From assembly GCF_001267175.1 (NCBI RefSeq), contig NZ_CP012358.1, positions 2,107,001-2,171,000 of the forward strand: a stretch of 64,000 nucleotides of DNA, given 5' to 3'. A model generated the notes under the pieces. That model did no database searches, was not told the origin of the DNA, and saw nothing but the letters and a program-made list of their open reading frames with translations. A program made the position numbers and the translations under genes. Shown piece by piece: positions 16,893 to 26,983 of the stretch (the stretch's first letter is position 1; each line of letters starts with the position of its first letter). This stretch comes from Thiopseudomonas alkaliphila. Lineage in GTDB: Bacteria; Pseudomonadota; Gammaproteobacteria; Pseudomonadales; Pseudomonadaceae.

Positions 16893-18266
16893 TTAGTCTA
16901 GTTTAGCATCATCGGTTTCAGTTTTTGGCGCCGTGCTAAATTTTAATAGGTGGGTGCGTTCAACTAAGATATACAGCACCGCACCGGTCGCCAAGCCCCA
17001 ACCCGCACCATAAACAGCCAATACCACACCCATGGTGCCGGCAATGCCGCGCTCGGTGTTATTGGTGAGCTGCTCAAAACCTACCATTAAACAGATGTAA
17101 CCTGTTAGCAGCAAAGTCAATGATAAGGCGATGGGTAATACCGGTTGGAAGAAGGTGACCAAGGGCAGCAAAAACAGTGCAATAAAGCCAGAAATCCAGA
17201 ACGTACCCGCGCCACTGTAGATCGACTCCATTGCGTGACGGCCATGCTTATAGCGCTCAGCCATGGTTGCTGCAATGGCAGTCCAGATCGGGCCAGCTAA
17301 ACCTGGATAAGGCGCAAAGAAAGCGTGCAGGGCATTACGGATTGCGGTAACTAAGTGCACACGGTCAATGTTGTTCTCGATTTTTTCATCGCTACGTAGT
17401 TCATCAGCCCGCTGCATCAGCGACTGTCCGACAATAATGTCACCAAACGCAATCACGTAAGAAATAATCGCGGTTGGAATTGCCAGCATAAATACTTTGG
17501 CGTCTGGGAAACCAACAGTAAAGGGCAAGTAGTTCCACATTTCTTTGAAGTTAGGGGAGGTAATGCCAAATTGGATATCGGGCATTTTGTACTCACCCAC
17601 GGCGATACCGATAAAGATCGCAATCAACATGCCGGGAACCATGCCGTAGTTAACGATTTTTTTCGCAAATGGAAAGCGATCGGTTAAGCCACGGAAAGAG
17701 ACCGAGAACATCAGGTACAGACACACCAAGCTACCAATCACCAAGGAAATGGGGGTATTAGCTAGGCGGCCGCCAGTTGAAATTTCACCCATGAGCGCGG
17801 CAATACCTGCGCCAATAATGATGCCACTTTTCATTGAGTTAGGAATAAACCGCACCAAGGCACTGCCGAGTCGGGTGACACCTAACACTAAAAATATAAT
17901 GAAAACCAAAAATTGTAGTGCAAACAATGCCTGAATGGCTTCAGGGCCTGGCTCATAGTTACCTAAAAACAGTAGGACTACCGGAATTCCAGGCGTAACC
18001 CAGCCAGGCACGTAGGGGGTACCTAATAATGCCGGTAGCATAAAACCAATTCCGCAGACCACGACGTAAGCGAGGGCAACGTCATAGGGTAAGCCGAGGT
18101 ATTTTTCCAATAGTGGAATCATCCCCAAGCTAACCACAAACATAATCAAAGCTTGGAACATTTCCGCGGTTTCCCAGCGGTAATGCACAAAGGGTAAGCG
18201 TACCTTAAATGGGCCAGCTTTCCAGTAGGGTTGCTCTTCCCCGTGTTTGCGTTGATATAACTGCAT
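16893..18266 (-). CDS. NCS2/solute carrier 23-like membrane transporter
   Basis: This membrane protein has roughly 12-14 helices and the layout of the NCS2 nucleobase:cation symporter superfamily. Segments include TPYVPGWVTPGIPVVLLFL, FIPNSMKSGIIIGAGIAALM and VIAFGDIIVGQSLMQRADEL. I choose the ATG at 18266 (457 residues) because GGAG lies 6 bases before it; an upstream ATG at 18278 overlaps that site. The middle (ALHAFFAPYPGLAGPIWTA) is not a standard purine-site sequence, so the substrate may not be a nucleobase. Its place between an acyl-CoA ligase and an acyl-CoA dehydrogenase suggests uptake of a carboxylic acid, which is inference. Confidence 0.75.
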   Translation of the reverse strand: MQLYQRKHGEEQPYWKAGPFKVRLPFVHYRWETAEMFQALIMFVVSLGMIPLLEKYLGLPYDVALAYVVVCGIGFMLPALLGTPYVPGWVTPGIPVVLLFLGNYEPGPEAIQALFALQFLVFIIFLVLGVTRLGSALVRFIPNSMKSGIIIGAGIAALMGEISTGGRLANTPISLVIGSLVCLYLMFSVSFRGLTDRFPFAKKIVNYGMVPGMLIAIFIGIAVGEYKMPDIQFGITSPNFKEMWNYLPFTVGFPDAKVFMLAIPTAIISYVIAFGDIIVGQSLMQRADELRSDEKIENNIDRVHLVTAIRNALHAFFAPYPGLAGPIWTAIAATMAERYKHGRHAMESIYSGAGTFWISGFIALFLLPLVTFFQPVLPIALSLTLLLTGYICLMVGFEQLTNNTERGIAGTMGVVLAVYGAGWGLATGAVLYILVERTHLLKFSTAPKTETDDAKLD

Positions 18267-18362
18267 ATTCATCTCCATTTCTGCCTAGGCTAGTGGGTTA
18301 CTAGCACTTGAGCCTTTATTGCTTATTGTTGGTTTGTTATTGAAGAGCTCACACAGAATTGC

Positions 18363-19985
18363 TTAAAGCTCTTTTGCGATTTCTCGCAACAGATACTTTT
18401 TCGTTTTGCCTGTGGAGGTTTTAGGTAAATCATCAAAAATGATGGTTTTTGGAACCTTGAACGCAGCTAAGTGTTGGCTGCAAAACTGTTTAATATGCTC
18501 ACTGGTAATATGCGAAAACCCAGCTTTTAAGGTAATAAAAGCGCAGGGGATTTCCCCCCATTGAGCGTTGGGTTGGGCTACTACCGCCGTTTCTAGTACT
18601 GCAGGATGGCGGTACAGCACGCTTTCTATTTCTAGGCTGGAGATGTTCTCTCCGCCAGAAATAATAATATCTTTGAGTCGATCTTTAATCTCGATATAGC
18701 CATCAGGGTGACGCACGGCTAAGTCGCCACTGTTAAGCCAGCCATTGGCCAGTACTTGTTGAGTGGCTTTAGGGTTTTTTAGATAGCCCTTCATCACTGT
18801 ATTGCCGCGCATAAAAATCTCGCCAATAGTTACGCCATCAGCAGGAGTAGGGGCTAAAGTTTTTGAGTCCGCGACCATTAAGTTTTCCATAGTCGGATAG
18901 CGCACTCCTTGGCGAGCCTTGACTTCGGCACGTTGATCGGCGGGGAGTAAATCCCAGTCGTTATTCCAAGCACAATAAGTGGCAGGACCATAAACTTCAG
19001 TCAGCCCATAAACGTGGGTGACTTGAATGCCCATTTGTTCGGCATCATGAATAATTTTGGCCGCAGGAGCAGCGCCAGCCACCATGACACTCACTGGATG
19101 CTCAATCGCCGCTTTGGCGGATTCAGGCATGCTGATGAGGGCATTTAAAATAATCGGCGCTCCACAAAAGTGGGTCACTTTTTCTTGGCGAATGAGGTGT
19201 AAGATCTTTTGTGGATCAACGCGGCGTAAACAGACATGTACGCCGGCCAACGCGGTAATAGTCCAGGGGTAGCACCAACCATTGCAATGAAACATGGGCA
19301 AGGTCCAGAGATACACGGGGTGCGTACCTAGGCTCCAAGACATTTGATTGCCCGTGGCATTTAAAAAGGCGCCGCGGTGATGATAAACCACGCCTTTAGG
19401 GTTGCCGGTAGTGCCGGAGGTGTAGTTTAGCGAAATTGCCTGCCATTCATTTTCTGGCAGTGACCATTGAAAGAGAGGGTCGCCTTCGGCTAAAAAAGCT
19501 TCGTAATTAAGGTCGCTAACTGGTAAGCCATCGCCATATTCAGGGTCATTCACATCGATAATTAAGGGCGGGTGCTGTAATTTAGCGCAGGCCGCTTTAA
19601 CGGTGTGATGATATTCTCGGTCAGCAATCAGTACCTTCGACTCAGCGTGCTCTAGCATAAAGGCAATCGCATTGGCATCCAGTCTGACATTTAGAGGATT
19701 AAGCACTGCGCCAGCCATAGGAATTGCAAAATGAGCTTCGAGCATTTCTGGAATGTTCGGCAGTAATACCGAGACGGTATCGCCTAAGCCAATACCACGC
19801 TCAACTAAAGCCGAGGCCAGTTGTCGACAACGCTGATAGGTTTCAGACCAGGTACGGCGAAGCGCCCCGTGAACGACCGCAGGGTAGTGGGGGTAAATAG
19901 CAGCACTACGCTCAATAAAGCTGATCGGGCTTAATGCAAGGTAGTTGGCAGGGGTTTTCTCGAGACCTAGCTCGTACATCGACAT
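18363..19985 (-). CDS. Acyl-CoA synthetase (AMP-dependent ligase)
   Basis: The 540-residue protein is an ANL-superfamily acid-CoA ligase that activates a carboxylate through an acyl-AMP. The P-loop-like motif LNYTSGTTGNPKGVVYHHRG (about residues 185-204), the A5 region VTHVYGLTEVYGPATYCAWN, the motif GWLNSGDLAVRHPDGYIEIKD and the C-terminal lysine motif PKTSTGKTKKYLLRE are intact. Length and sequence resemble medium-chain and methylmercaptopropionate ligases (DmdB-like). It heads the minus-strand run toward the permease and dehydrogenase and diverges from the histidine kinase at 20179, with 193 bases between them. Confidence 0.92.
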   Translation of the reverse strand: MSMYELGLEKTPANYLALSPISFIERSAAIYPHYPAVVHGALRRTWSETYQRCRQLASALVERGIGLGDTVSVLLPNIPEMLEAHFAIPMAGAVLNPLNVRLDANAIAFMLEHAESKVLIADREYHHTVKAACAKLQHPPLIIDVNDPEYGDGLPVSDLNYEAFLAEGDPLFQWSLPENEWQAISLNYTSGTTGNPKGVVYHHRGAFLNATGNQMSWSLGTHPVYLWTLPMFHCNGWCYPWTITALAGVHVCLRRVDPQKILHLIRQEKVTHFCGAPIILNALISMPESAKAAIEHPVSVMVAGAAPAAKIIHDAEQMGIQVTHVYGLTEVYGPATYCAWNNDWDLLPADQRAEVKARQGVRYPTMENLMVADSKTLAPTPADGVTIGEIFMRGNTVMKGYLKNPKATQQVLANGWLNSGDLAVRHPDGYIEIKDRLKDIIISGGENISSLEIESVLYRHPAVLETAVVAQPNAQWGEIPCAFITLKAGFSHITSEHIKQFCSQHLAAFKVPKTIIFDDLPKTSTGKTKKYLLREIAKEL

Positions 19986-20178
19986 AAAAAGCTCTAGGAA
20001 CCTACTAGCAAAACAGCAGTTACTTCTATGGGATAACAGACTTCATACAGAGATTTCCGTAAAATCTATCTGGCCATAGGCTAAGAATAGGGTACTTATA
20101 TGCTATTTTCGGTGCATTATGGTAGTTAAACCAAGGTTTTATAGGTGTTGTACTATAAGGTTTTTTAAGTGAGTAACC

Positions 20179-22449
20179 ATGGATATTGAGTGCCCTGTAG
20201 CCGCTGAAAAACGCGCTGATAAGATGCTGGAATTTTTGCGTCTGCAACGCTCAGCCGCCGTGCCAACTCTATGTTTGGCCGCTTTAGAAAACTATTGTTT
20301 AGCCAGCCCAGCGGTGCAGCAGGCGGCGTATTATGTTTGGCAGCCAGAACAGAGTGACTATCTTCCAGTGACTAATCAGGCGCCACAATTACTTGAAGAC
20401 TATGCCCCAGATTTATCTGCTGCCGAGCTTAGACAGCAGCTGCTAAATGCAGCGGCTACGAGCAATCAGGCGCCACAAAGTGAGTGCTTGGAGGCTAAAG
20501 GCTGGTTGTTACAGCGCTTTGAATTTGCCGCGTCTGGTGAAGGGTTGCTGGTGATTCAGTTAGTTAAGCCAGATCAGCGGCAATGGGTGCAAGGATTAGT
20601 CGCCAGTTTAGTCGCAGTTCAGCAAGCGAGTGAGCAGTTATTGCAGCAGCAGTGTGACTTGGTTAAAGATCCACAGCCAAGTTTGCGGGTGTTGGCTAAT
20701 GGTGATCTGGCCGAGCAAAATGTGGCGCTGCAAGGCTTGTTAACACAAACCCAAGCCGAGTTAGCGCAGTTACTGCCCAGTAATCACCGCGCGTTAGTGC
20801 GCTCAAGTTTATTGCAAGAGCGCGCCATTGAAGAGGTGGAGTTCAGTTATCAAGATACAATACTGCACTGGACCTATATTCCAATCTTAGATCAGCAGCA
20901 GGTGCTGGTGCGGGGTAAGGATGTCAGCCAAACGGTCAAGGTGAATCGAGAGGCCGCCCAAGCTTGGCGTCTGTACCGATTGATTACTGAAAACAGTATG
21001 GACTTGATTTCGCGCCATGCGCCGGATGGTTGTTTTATTGATGCCTCACCTGCATCTTGGAGTTTACTTGGCTATTGGCCAGAAGAAATGCGCGGTATGC
21101 AAGGTTTATCGCTGTTTCACCCAGATGACGCGGCGCAGATGCACAGCGCCTATAACGCCTTAAGTCAGCAGGGCTATTACACCATGACTTGGCGTGCTCG
21201 GCATCGTGAGGGCCACTATGTCTGGTTTGAAACGGCAAGTCGGGCAATTCGCGAAACGTACACCGGCAGTGTGGTAGAAATTGTCAGCATTTCCCGTGAT
21301 ATTACGCGGCGAGTATTGATTGAAGAGCATCGTCAGCGGCTAGCTGAAGTGGTGCAGGCCAACACCGACTTAATTTTGTTTTTAGCCCCCGATGGTTGGG
21401 TCAGTGGGGCCAATCCCTCGGCGCAAAAAGCCTTGCAGGTTGCAGCCGAGCAAACCTTTGCCATTAAGCAGGTGTTAGCGGCGGAAGATTATCAGCGGCT
21501 ACGCACCCTTGGCTGGCAGCAAGCAGAAACCACCGGGGTGTGGAGCGCTGAAGTGCGCTTACAGCCACTACAGGGGCGTACCAGTTTTCCTGCTTCCTTG
21601 GTGTTGTTGGCGCATCGTGGACGGACCGGTGAGCGCTATTATTCGTTGGTGGCACGGGATATGACTGAGCGTGAGCGCCATGAGGTGGCGCAGCGTAAAC
21701 ATCAAGAAGAGCTGGCCCATACCGCGCGCTTAATTACTTTAGGTGAGCTGACCTCTGGGATTGCCCATGAAATGAATCAGCCGTTGGCAGCCATTATGAA
21801 TTACGCCAATGCCAGCTTGCGTTATCTACAGCAAGCTACAGAGGATGAGTCATTAGCAAAAGTGACCCAAGGTTTACAGCGGATTAACGAACATGCCCAA
21901 CATGCCGCTGAGGTGATTAAGCAGTTGCGAGCTTTGTTGCGTAAAGAGCCAAGACGGTTGCAAGCGCTGTCGGTACAGCAAGTGGTGCATGAAGCGGTGC
22001 GCTTATGTCAGTGGCAGGCGGGCAGTTGGCTAATCAGTATTACCACCGAATTACCTGAGCAATTACCGGCGATCTATGCCGATCGAGTGTTATTGGAGCA
22101 AGTGCTGCTTAACTTAATTCGCAATGCCATGGAAGCGAACCATCAAGCCTTGCCCAATAGCGCCTCAGAGATTCAGGTGCGTGCCAGTTTAACTGAGCAG
22201 CAGCAAATTATGATTCAGGTCAGTGATCAAGGCGGTGGTGGGCAACAGGCGAATCTTGAGCAGTTATTTACTCCCTTTTATACGGAAAAAAAGGATGGAT
22301 TAGGGCTTGGGTTATCAATGAGTCGTAGTATTGTTGAAGGCTTTGGCGGCGAGCTGAATGTGCGACGCTTGAACAGTGGCGGCTTAATGTTTAGTTGCTG
22401 TTTACCGCTACGTGAAAAGGCAACAACTGCGTCATTGCTGACAAAGTGA
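20179..22449 (+). CDS. Cytoplasmic PAS-domain sensor histidine kinase
   Basis: The 756-residue kinase has no membrane segment. An N-terminal stretch of about 160 residues is unrecognised. PAS-like domains follow at about 170-260, 272-390 (NSMDLISRHAPDGCFIDASPAS, FHPDDAAQMHSAY) and 395-510. The HisKA box IAHEMNQPLAAIMNYANASL places the phosphorylated histidine at residue 530, a HEMNQPL type like FixL/DctB. The ATPase domain shows NLIRNAMEAN, DQGGGG and GLGLGLSMSRSIVEGFGG. It is followed by a FixJ-type regulator and diverges from the acyl-CoA ligase, so it probably senses a metabolite linked to that pathway. The ligand is unknown. Confidence 0.9.
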   Translation: MDIECPVAAEKRADKMLEFLRLQRSAAVPTLCLAALENYCLASPAVQQAAYYVWQPEQSDYLPVTNQAPQLLEDYAPDLSAAELRQQLLNAAATSNQAPQSECLEAKGWLLQRFEFAASGEGLLVIQLVKPDQRQWVQGLVASLVAVQQASEQLLQQQCDLVKDPQPSLRVLANGDLAEQNVALQGLLTQTQAELAQLLPSNHRALVRSSLLQERAIEEVEFSYQDTILHWTYIPILDQQQVLVRGKDVSQTVKVNREAAQAWRLYRLITENSMDLISRHAPDGCFIDASPASWSLLGYWPEEMRGMQGLSLFHPDDAAQMHSAYNALSQQGYYTMTWRARHREGHYVWFETASRAIRETYTGSVVEIVSISRDITRRVLIEEHRQRLAEVVQANTDLILFLAPDGWVSGANPSAQKALQVAAEQTFAIKQVLAAEDYQRLRTLGWQQAETTGVWSAEVRLQPLQGRTSFPASLVLLAHRGRTGERYYSLVARDMTERERHEVAQRKHQEELAHTARLITLGELTSGIAHEMNQPLAAIMNYANASLRYLQQATEDESLAKVTQGLQRINEHAQHAAEVIKQLRALLRKEPRRLQALSVQQVVHEAVRLCQWQAGSWLISITTELPEQLPAIYADRVLLEQVLLNLIRNAMEANHQALPNSASEIQVRASLTEQQQIMIQVSDQGGGGQQANLEQLFTPFYTEKKDGLGLGLSMSRSIVEGFGGELNVRRLNSGGLMFSCCLPLREKATTASLLTK

Positions 22450-22565
22450 CCTCTGTTGAAAATCAAGTACAATGGCAATAGATGTTATTTATCTCGCTGT
22501 CACCGGTCATAAGGACGCCGTAGGCTGGTACAGCGCTATCTTACTAATTGAGTAAAAGGTTAAGC

Positions 22566-23195
22566 ATGACCCAACAAATAGTGTATGTCGTAGATGATGA
22601 GCAAGGAATGTTGGACTCCACCGTTTGGTTGTTAGAGTCCATCGGCCTAACAGTGCATGCTTTTACCAGTGGCCAAGAATTTTTGCAAAAGTGTGATCCT
22701 AACGCCTGTGCCTGTGTGATTTTAGATGTGCGGATGCCGGGGCTCGGCGGATTAAACGTACAAGAAAGCATGCGCCAACAAAATATTCACTTGCCGGTTA
22801 TTTTTGTGAGCGGGCATGCGGATGTGCCGATAGTGGTACGCGCCTTTCGCGCCGGCGCTGTCGACTTTATTGAAAAACCCTATAACGAGCAATTATTGCT
22901 CGACAGTGTCCAGTCGGCTTTGACCGGTCAGGCCTATAGTTATACTGCCGATGCCCGTTTAGCAGTGATTCAGCAGCGTTTAGATAGCTTAACTCCAAGG
23001 GAGAAAGACGTCTTGCTGCCCTTGGTTAAAGGTTTTACTAACCGGGAAATTGCTGAGCAGTTATCGGTCAGTGTGAAAACCATTGATCTTTACCGCTCAC
23101 GGGTGATGAAGCATATGCAAGCCAGCACTCTGCCTGATTTAGTGGGCATGGTGATTGCAGCAGGCTTAGTTGATCCGCTTAATTTGCGCGGCTAA
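22566..23195 (+). CDS. FixJ/NarL-type response regulator
   Basis: I start this at the ATG at 22566 (209 residues); a TTG six codons upstream in frame is less likely. The receiver domain ([20 protein letters not shown]) carries the phospho-acceptor in [13 protein letters not shown], and SGHADV and VDFIEKPY form the switch and lysine ends. The C-terminal LuxR helix-turn-helix reads [20 protein letters not shown] and [18 protein letters not shown]. It forms a two-component pair with the kinase at 20179. Its stop overlaps the convergent cca stop by four bases. The likely target is the divergent acyl-CoA operon. Confidence 0.92.
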   Translation: MTQQIVYVVDDEQGMLDSTVWLLESIGLTVHAFTSGQEFLQKCDPNACACVILDVRMPGLGGLNVQESMRQQNIHLPVIFVSGHADVPIVVRAFRAGAVDFIEKPYNEQLLLDSVQSALTGQAYSYTADARLAVIQQRLDSLTPREKDVLLPLVKGFTNREIAEQLSVSVKTIDLYRSRVMKHMQASTLPDLVGMVIAAGLVDPLNLRG

Positions 23196-24424
23196 GCATC
23201 GGGCTGTGCTGCCTTAAAGTCTTTCAATGCTGCTAAACGCGCGGCCTGCAAAGCTTCACCTAAGGCTGCGCCTTGATAGCCCTGGGTTAATAAGGCTTGG
23301 GGGCTTACCGCTTTGACCGCTTGAGCTGCGGCTAATAAATACTGGGCTTGTGGATAGGCGCGATCTTCAAAGGTATAGCGGCCCCTGGCATCCATTTCAC
23401 AAGCTGCAACAAATTGCGCTAGGCGCTCTGGACGACGGTAAACATCAAAGGCTTGCAGTAGCTTTAGCAAGGTCTGCGGGCGCAGTTCTAGGGCGCGATG
23501 ACAGTGGGTATGGTACTCACTGACTAAAAGCGCCATCTGGGCAATTTCGCTGGGCACTTTAAGTCGTTGATTCACTTGTTTGATTAACGCTAAGCCACGG
23601 CTTTCATGGCCTAGATGGCGAGGCAGAATATCAGCTGGGGTTAAGCCTTTGCCTAGGTCATGCAGTAAGCAAGCCCAGCGTACAATCAATGGTTGCGCAA
23701 AGCGTGCGCACTGTTGTAACACCAAAAGCGTATGCAAGCCGGTATCCACTTCTGGATGAAACTCGGCTCGTTGCGGAACGCCAAACAGTTGATCAACTTC
23801 CGGGAGCAGCACCTTAAGTGCGCCGCAGTCACGTAGTACCTGTAGATACACGTCTGGGCGTGGTTCCATCAGTGCGCGTCGAGTTTCTTGCCAGACTCGT
23901 TCTGCGGTTAGGTGATTGAGCTCACCTGATTCAGCGAGTTGCTGCATCAGATACAGGGTTTCTGGCGCCACTTGAAAGCCCAACTCGGCATAACGTGCAG
24001 CAAAGCGTGCTACCCGCAATACTCGCAAAGGGTCCTCAGTAAAGGCTGCGGAAACATGGCGTAATACACGCTGGGCTAAATCCTGCTGGCCATTGAAAGG
24101 ATCAATAATGGTGCCATCGGCGGCTTGAGCCATGGCGTTAATAGTGAGGTCGCGGCGACTTAAATCTTGCTCCAGGCTAACATCGGGTGCGGCATGAAAG
24201 GTAAAACCGCCATAGCCATGCCCGGTTTTACGTTCGGTGCGGGCCAGGGCATATTCTTCTTGGGTGGTAGGGTGTAAAAACACAGGAAAATCACTGCCTA
24301 CTGGCTTAAACCCCTGAGCTAGCATTTGTTCTGCACTGGCGCCGACCACCACCCAGTCAACATCTGTTACGGGGCGTTGCAATAAATAATCACGAACTGC
24401 GCCGCCCACCTTGAAAATTTGCAT
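23192..24424 (-). CDS. cca: CCA-adding tRNA nucleotidyltransferase with HD domain
   Basis: Cca adds or repairs the 3' CCA of tRNA. I start at the ATG at 24424 because [15 protein letters not shown] is the conserved N-terminus; the longer form adds four residues (410 versus 414 total). The catalytic block VGGAVRD, the DVDWVVVG pair of acidic residues and [10 protein letters not shown] are visible, as is the HD phosphohydrolase motif [12 protein letters not shown]. Bacterial Cca proteins with the HD domain can also have phosphatase and phosphodiesterase activity. In P. aeruginosa cca lies after folK, but here it sits beside the two-component regulator and ahpC. Confidence 0.95.
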   Translation of the reverse strand: MQIFKVGGAVRDYLLQRPVTDVDWVVVGASAEQMLAQGFKPVGSDFPVFLHPTTQEEYALARTERKTGHGYGGFTFHAAPDVSLEQDLSRRDLTINAMAQAADGTIIDPFNGQQDLAQRVLRHVSAAFTEDPLRVLRVARFAARYAELGFQVAPETLYLMQQLAESGELNHLTAERVWQETRRALMEPRPDVYLQVLRDCGALKVLLPEVDQLFGVPQRAEFHPEVDTGLHTLLVLQQCARFAQPLIVRWACLLHDLGKGLTPADILPRHLGHESRGLALIKQVNQRLKVPSEIAQMALLVSEYHTHCHRALELRPQTLLKLLQAFDVYRRPERLAQFVAACEMDARGRYTFEDRAYPQAQYLLAAAQAVKAVSPQALLTQGYQGAALGEALQAARLAALKDFKAAQPDA

Positions 24425-24560
24425 CCTCGCCCCCATATTGTGTGAACAGTCATCATAGAAAAAGATAATTTAAACCCAACTGTAGAAAAACTGTCATTGC
24501 AGGTTGTTATCTTGCTATAAATAGCTATGATGCTAAAAGTTTATCGATTGTTGGTTGTTG

Positions 24561-24575
24561 ATAGTTTTAGCCTAT
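24561..24575 (+). promoter_or_regulatory. OxyR-like half-site upstream of ahpC
   Basis: ATAGTTTTAGCCTAT matches the OxyR motif ATAGnTnnnAnCTAT except for one base. A second, weaker copy (ATAGCTATGATGCTA) lies at 24521-24535, but the 40-base spacing is not the usual 22. OxyR control of ahpC is well known in related bacteria; here it is inferred from the motif. Confidence 0.5.
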
Positions 24576-24663
24576 TAAAGCGATGCCAACATTCAATTAT
24601 CCAAAGCACGTTAGGTTAAGTAGTATAACTGCCATAACGTTCTTAACCCCAAAGGAGTCAGAA

Positions 24664-25227
24664 ATGTCCTACATCAATAGCGAAGTAAAACCATTTAAAG
24701 CACAGGCTTACCACAACGGTGACTTCATTGAAGTAACTGAAGCTGACCTAAAAGGTAAGTGGTCTGTAGTTTTCTTCTACCCAGCAGACTTCACCTTTGT
24801 TTGCCCAACTGAATTAGGCGACTTAGCGGACAACTACGAAGAGTTCAAAAAACTAGGCGTAGAAATTTACTCAGTATCTACTGATACCCACTTCACCCAC
24901 AAAGCGTGGCACGACACTTCAGACACTATTGGCAAGATCCAATACCCAATGATTGGTGACCCAACTGGTCTGATTACTCGCAACTTCAACGTCATGATTG
25001 AAGAAGCAGGTCTAGCAGATCGTGGTACCTTCGTGATTGATCCAGAAGGCAAAATCCAGATCGTTGAAGTGAACGCAGGGGGTATCGGCCGTGACGCTAA
25101 AGAGCTTCTGCGTAAAATCAAGGCGGCTCAGTACGTTGCTGCTCACCCAGGTGAGGTTTGCCCTGCTAAGTGGCAAGAAGGCGAAGAAACACTAGCACCT
25201 TCTTTAGACCTTGTAGGTAAGATCTAA
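24664..25227 (+). CDS. ahpC: Alkyl hydroperoxide reductase subunit C (peroxiredoxin)
   Basis: The protein has 187 residues, starting [16 protein letters not shown], with AAGGAG 9 bases before the ATG. The peroxidatic cysteine motif [20 protein letters not shown] (Cys about residue 47) and the resolving-cysteine motif [10 protein letters not shown] (about residue 166) are intact, so this is a typical 2-Cys AhpC. It reduces hydrogen peroxide and organic hydroperoxides in the cytoplasm and is recycled by AhpF, encoded next. The coding sequence uses a narrow codon set, as expected for a highly expressed gene. A terminator separates it from ahpF, which should give an excess of ahpC transcript. Confidence 0.98.
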   Translation: MSYINSEVKPFKAQAYHNGDFIEVTEADLKGKWSVVFFYPADFTFVCPTELGDLADNYEEFKKLGVEIYSVSTDTHFTHKAWHDTSDTIGKIQYPMIGDPTGLITRNFNVMIEEAGLADRGTFVIDPEGKIQIVEVNAGGIGRDAKELLRKIKAAQYVAAHPGEVCPAKWQEGEETLAPSLDLVGKI

Positions 25228-25293
25228 GTAGGTCAGGTTGAGCTTAACCTAGGTTAACTTAATCTAACTTACTGATTTTCAGTAAGTGTCCGA

Positions 25294-25325
25294 ATGCCCG
25301 GGCATGAATGGCTCGGGCATTTTTG
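25294..25325 (+). terminator. Terminator between ahpC and ahpF
   Basis: ATGCCCG and CGGGCAT form a stem followed by TTTTTG. A second stem, ACTTACTGA/TCAGTAAGT (25267-25287), lies just upstream. Partial read-through into ahpF would explain unequal expression of the pair. Confidence 0.75.
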
Positions 25326-25361
25326 TATCAAAAATTTGTGGATTGAAGACGAGGAGTCATC

Positions 25362-26915
25362 ATGTTGGACGCTAATTTAAAAACTCAATTAAAGGCCTAC
25401 CTAGAGAAGGTGACGCAGCCCTTCGAGATCGTTGCGTCCCTTGATGAAGGTGCCAAGTCTGCTGAACTAAAAAGCTTGCTTGAGGAAATCGCGAGCTTAA
25501 GTGACAAAATTACTCTGCGTTTAGATGGGCAGGATGCGCGTAAGCCATCGTTTAACTTAAATCGCATTAATGGCGATATCAGCTTAACGTTTGCTGGTAT
25601 TCCTATGGGCCATGAATTCACTTCTTTGGTTCTGGCGCTGTTACAAGTGGGCGGTCATCCCTCTAAGTTGGCGCAAGATGTGATTGAGCAAATCAAAAAT
25701 TTAGACACTGAGATGCAGTTTGAAACTTACTTCTCATTGTCCTGCCAGAACTGCCCTGATGTGGTACAGGCACTGAACTTAATGGCGGTGCTTAACCCAA
25801 AAATTAAGCATGTAGCGATTGATGGGGCATTGTTCCAAGAAGAAGTCGAGCAGCGTCAAGTGATGTCGGTGCCTATGATTTTCCTAAATGGCGAGATGTT
25901 TGGCCAAGGCCGAATGGGCGTCGAAGAAATTTTAGCCAAAGTAGATACCGGTGCCGTGGCCCGTGAAGCGGAAAAAATCAGCCAAAAAGAAGCCTTCGAT
26001 GTATTGGTCGTTGGTGGTGGTCCTGCTGGTGCTGCTGCAGCAATTTACGCTGCGCGTAAAGGCATTCGTACCGGTGTTGCGGCTGAACGCTTTGGTGGAC
26101 AGGTGCTCGATACGATGTCGATTGAGAACTTTATCTCAGTTCAAGAAACTGAGGGACCAAAGCTGGCGCGAGCAATGGAGGAACATGTGCGTCAGTACGA
26201 AGTGGATATTATGAATCTACAGCGTGCCACACGTTTAGTTCCAGCGGCTGAGAAAGGTGGCTTGCACACCCTTGAGTTTGAGTCGGGCGCTCAGTTACAG
26301 GCTAAGTCAGTGATTTTGTCCACGGGTGCTCGCTGGCGCGAAATGAATGTGCCGGGTGAGCAAGAGTATCGTACCCGCGGTGTAGCTTACTGCCCGCACT
26401 GTGACGGTCCTTTGTATAAAGGGAAGCGTGTTGCGGTGATTGGTGGTGGTAACTCGGGCGTTGAAGCGGCGATTGATTTAGCGGGTATTGTGTCTGAGGT
26501 GACGCTGATCGAGTTTGATACCAAACTGCGAGCGGATGAAGTATTGCAGAAAAAACTCGCCACCTTGCCAAACGTGACTGTGATTAAAAATGCCCTGACC
26601 ACGGAAGTAAAAGGTGATGGCAGTAAAGTGACTGCGTTGGTTTACAAAGACCGTGCAACTGAAGAGTTACACAACATTGAGCTAGAAGGTATCTTCGTGC
26701 AGATTGGGTTGCTGCCAAATAGTGAGTGGTTGAAAGATACCGTAGAGCTGACCAATCGGGGTGAGATTGTGGTGAATGACCGTGCTGAAACCAGCATTCC
26801 TGGGGTATTTGCCGCAGGTGACGTGACTACTGTACCTTATAAGCAGATTGTGATTGCAGTAGGCCAAGGTGCAACTGCTTCTTTGAGTGCTTTTGACTAC
26901 TTGATTCGCTCGTAA
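25362..26915 (+). CDS. ahpF: Alkyl hydroperoxide reductase subunit F
   Basis: This 517-residue flavoprotein passes electrons from NAD(P)H to AhpC. The N-terminal double thioredoxin-like domain has its CQNCPD motif ([16 protein letters not shown]). The FAD motif [21 protein letters not shown] begins near residue 213. The redox CPHC is in [17 protein letters not shown], the NADH motif is [19 protein letters not shown], and the end carries [24 protein letters not shown] lies 8 bases before ATG. It follows ahpC with its own 134-base leader and ends at a strong terminator. Confidence 0.97.
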   Translation: MLDANLKTQLKAYLEKVTQPFEIVASLDEGAKSAELKSLLEEIASLSDKITLRLDGQDARKPSFNLNRINGDISLTFAGIPMGHEFTSLVLALLQVGGHPSKLAQDVIEQIKNLDTEMQFETYFSLSCQNCPDVVQALNLMAVLNPKIKHVAIDGALFQEEVEQRQVMSVPMIFLNGEMFGQGRMGVEEILAKVDTGAVAREAEKISQKEAFDVLVVGGGPAGAAAAIYAARKGIRTGVAAERFGGQVLDTMSIENFISVQETEGPKLARAMEEHVRQYEVDIMNLQRATRLVPAAEKGGLHTLEFESGAQLQAKSVILSTGARWREMNVPGEQEYRTRGVAYCPHCDGPLYKGKRVAVIGGGNSGVEAAIDLAGIVSEVTLIEFDTKLRADEVLQKKLATLPNVTVIKNALTTEVKGDGSKVTALVYKDRATEELHNIELEGIFVQIGLLPNSEWLKDTVELTNRGEIVVNDRAETSIPGVFAAGDVTTVPYKQIVIAVGQGATASLSAFDYLIRS

Positions 26916-26934
26916 CTCAACTAGCGTATTAATT

Positions 26935-26967
26935 AATCCCGCTACCTCTCGGTGGCGGGATTTTTTT
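26935..26967 (+). terminator. Terminator of ahpF
   Basis: AATCCCGCTACC, loop TCTC, GGTGGCGGGATT (one mismatch) followed by a run of T residues. Confidence 0.85.
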
Positions 26968-26983
26968 GTAAACAATAATCGGC

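Noticed and set aside
20026..20247. Short minus-strand ORF between the ligase and the histidine kinase.
   Set aside because: It overlaps the start of the kinase gene and has no ribosome site or family similarity.
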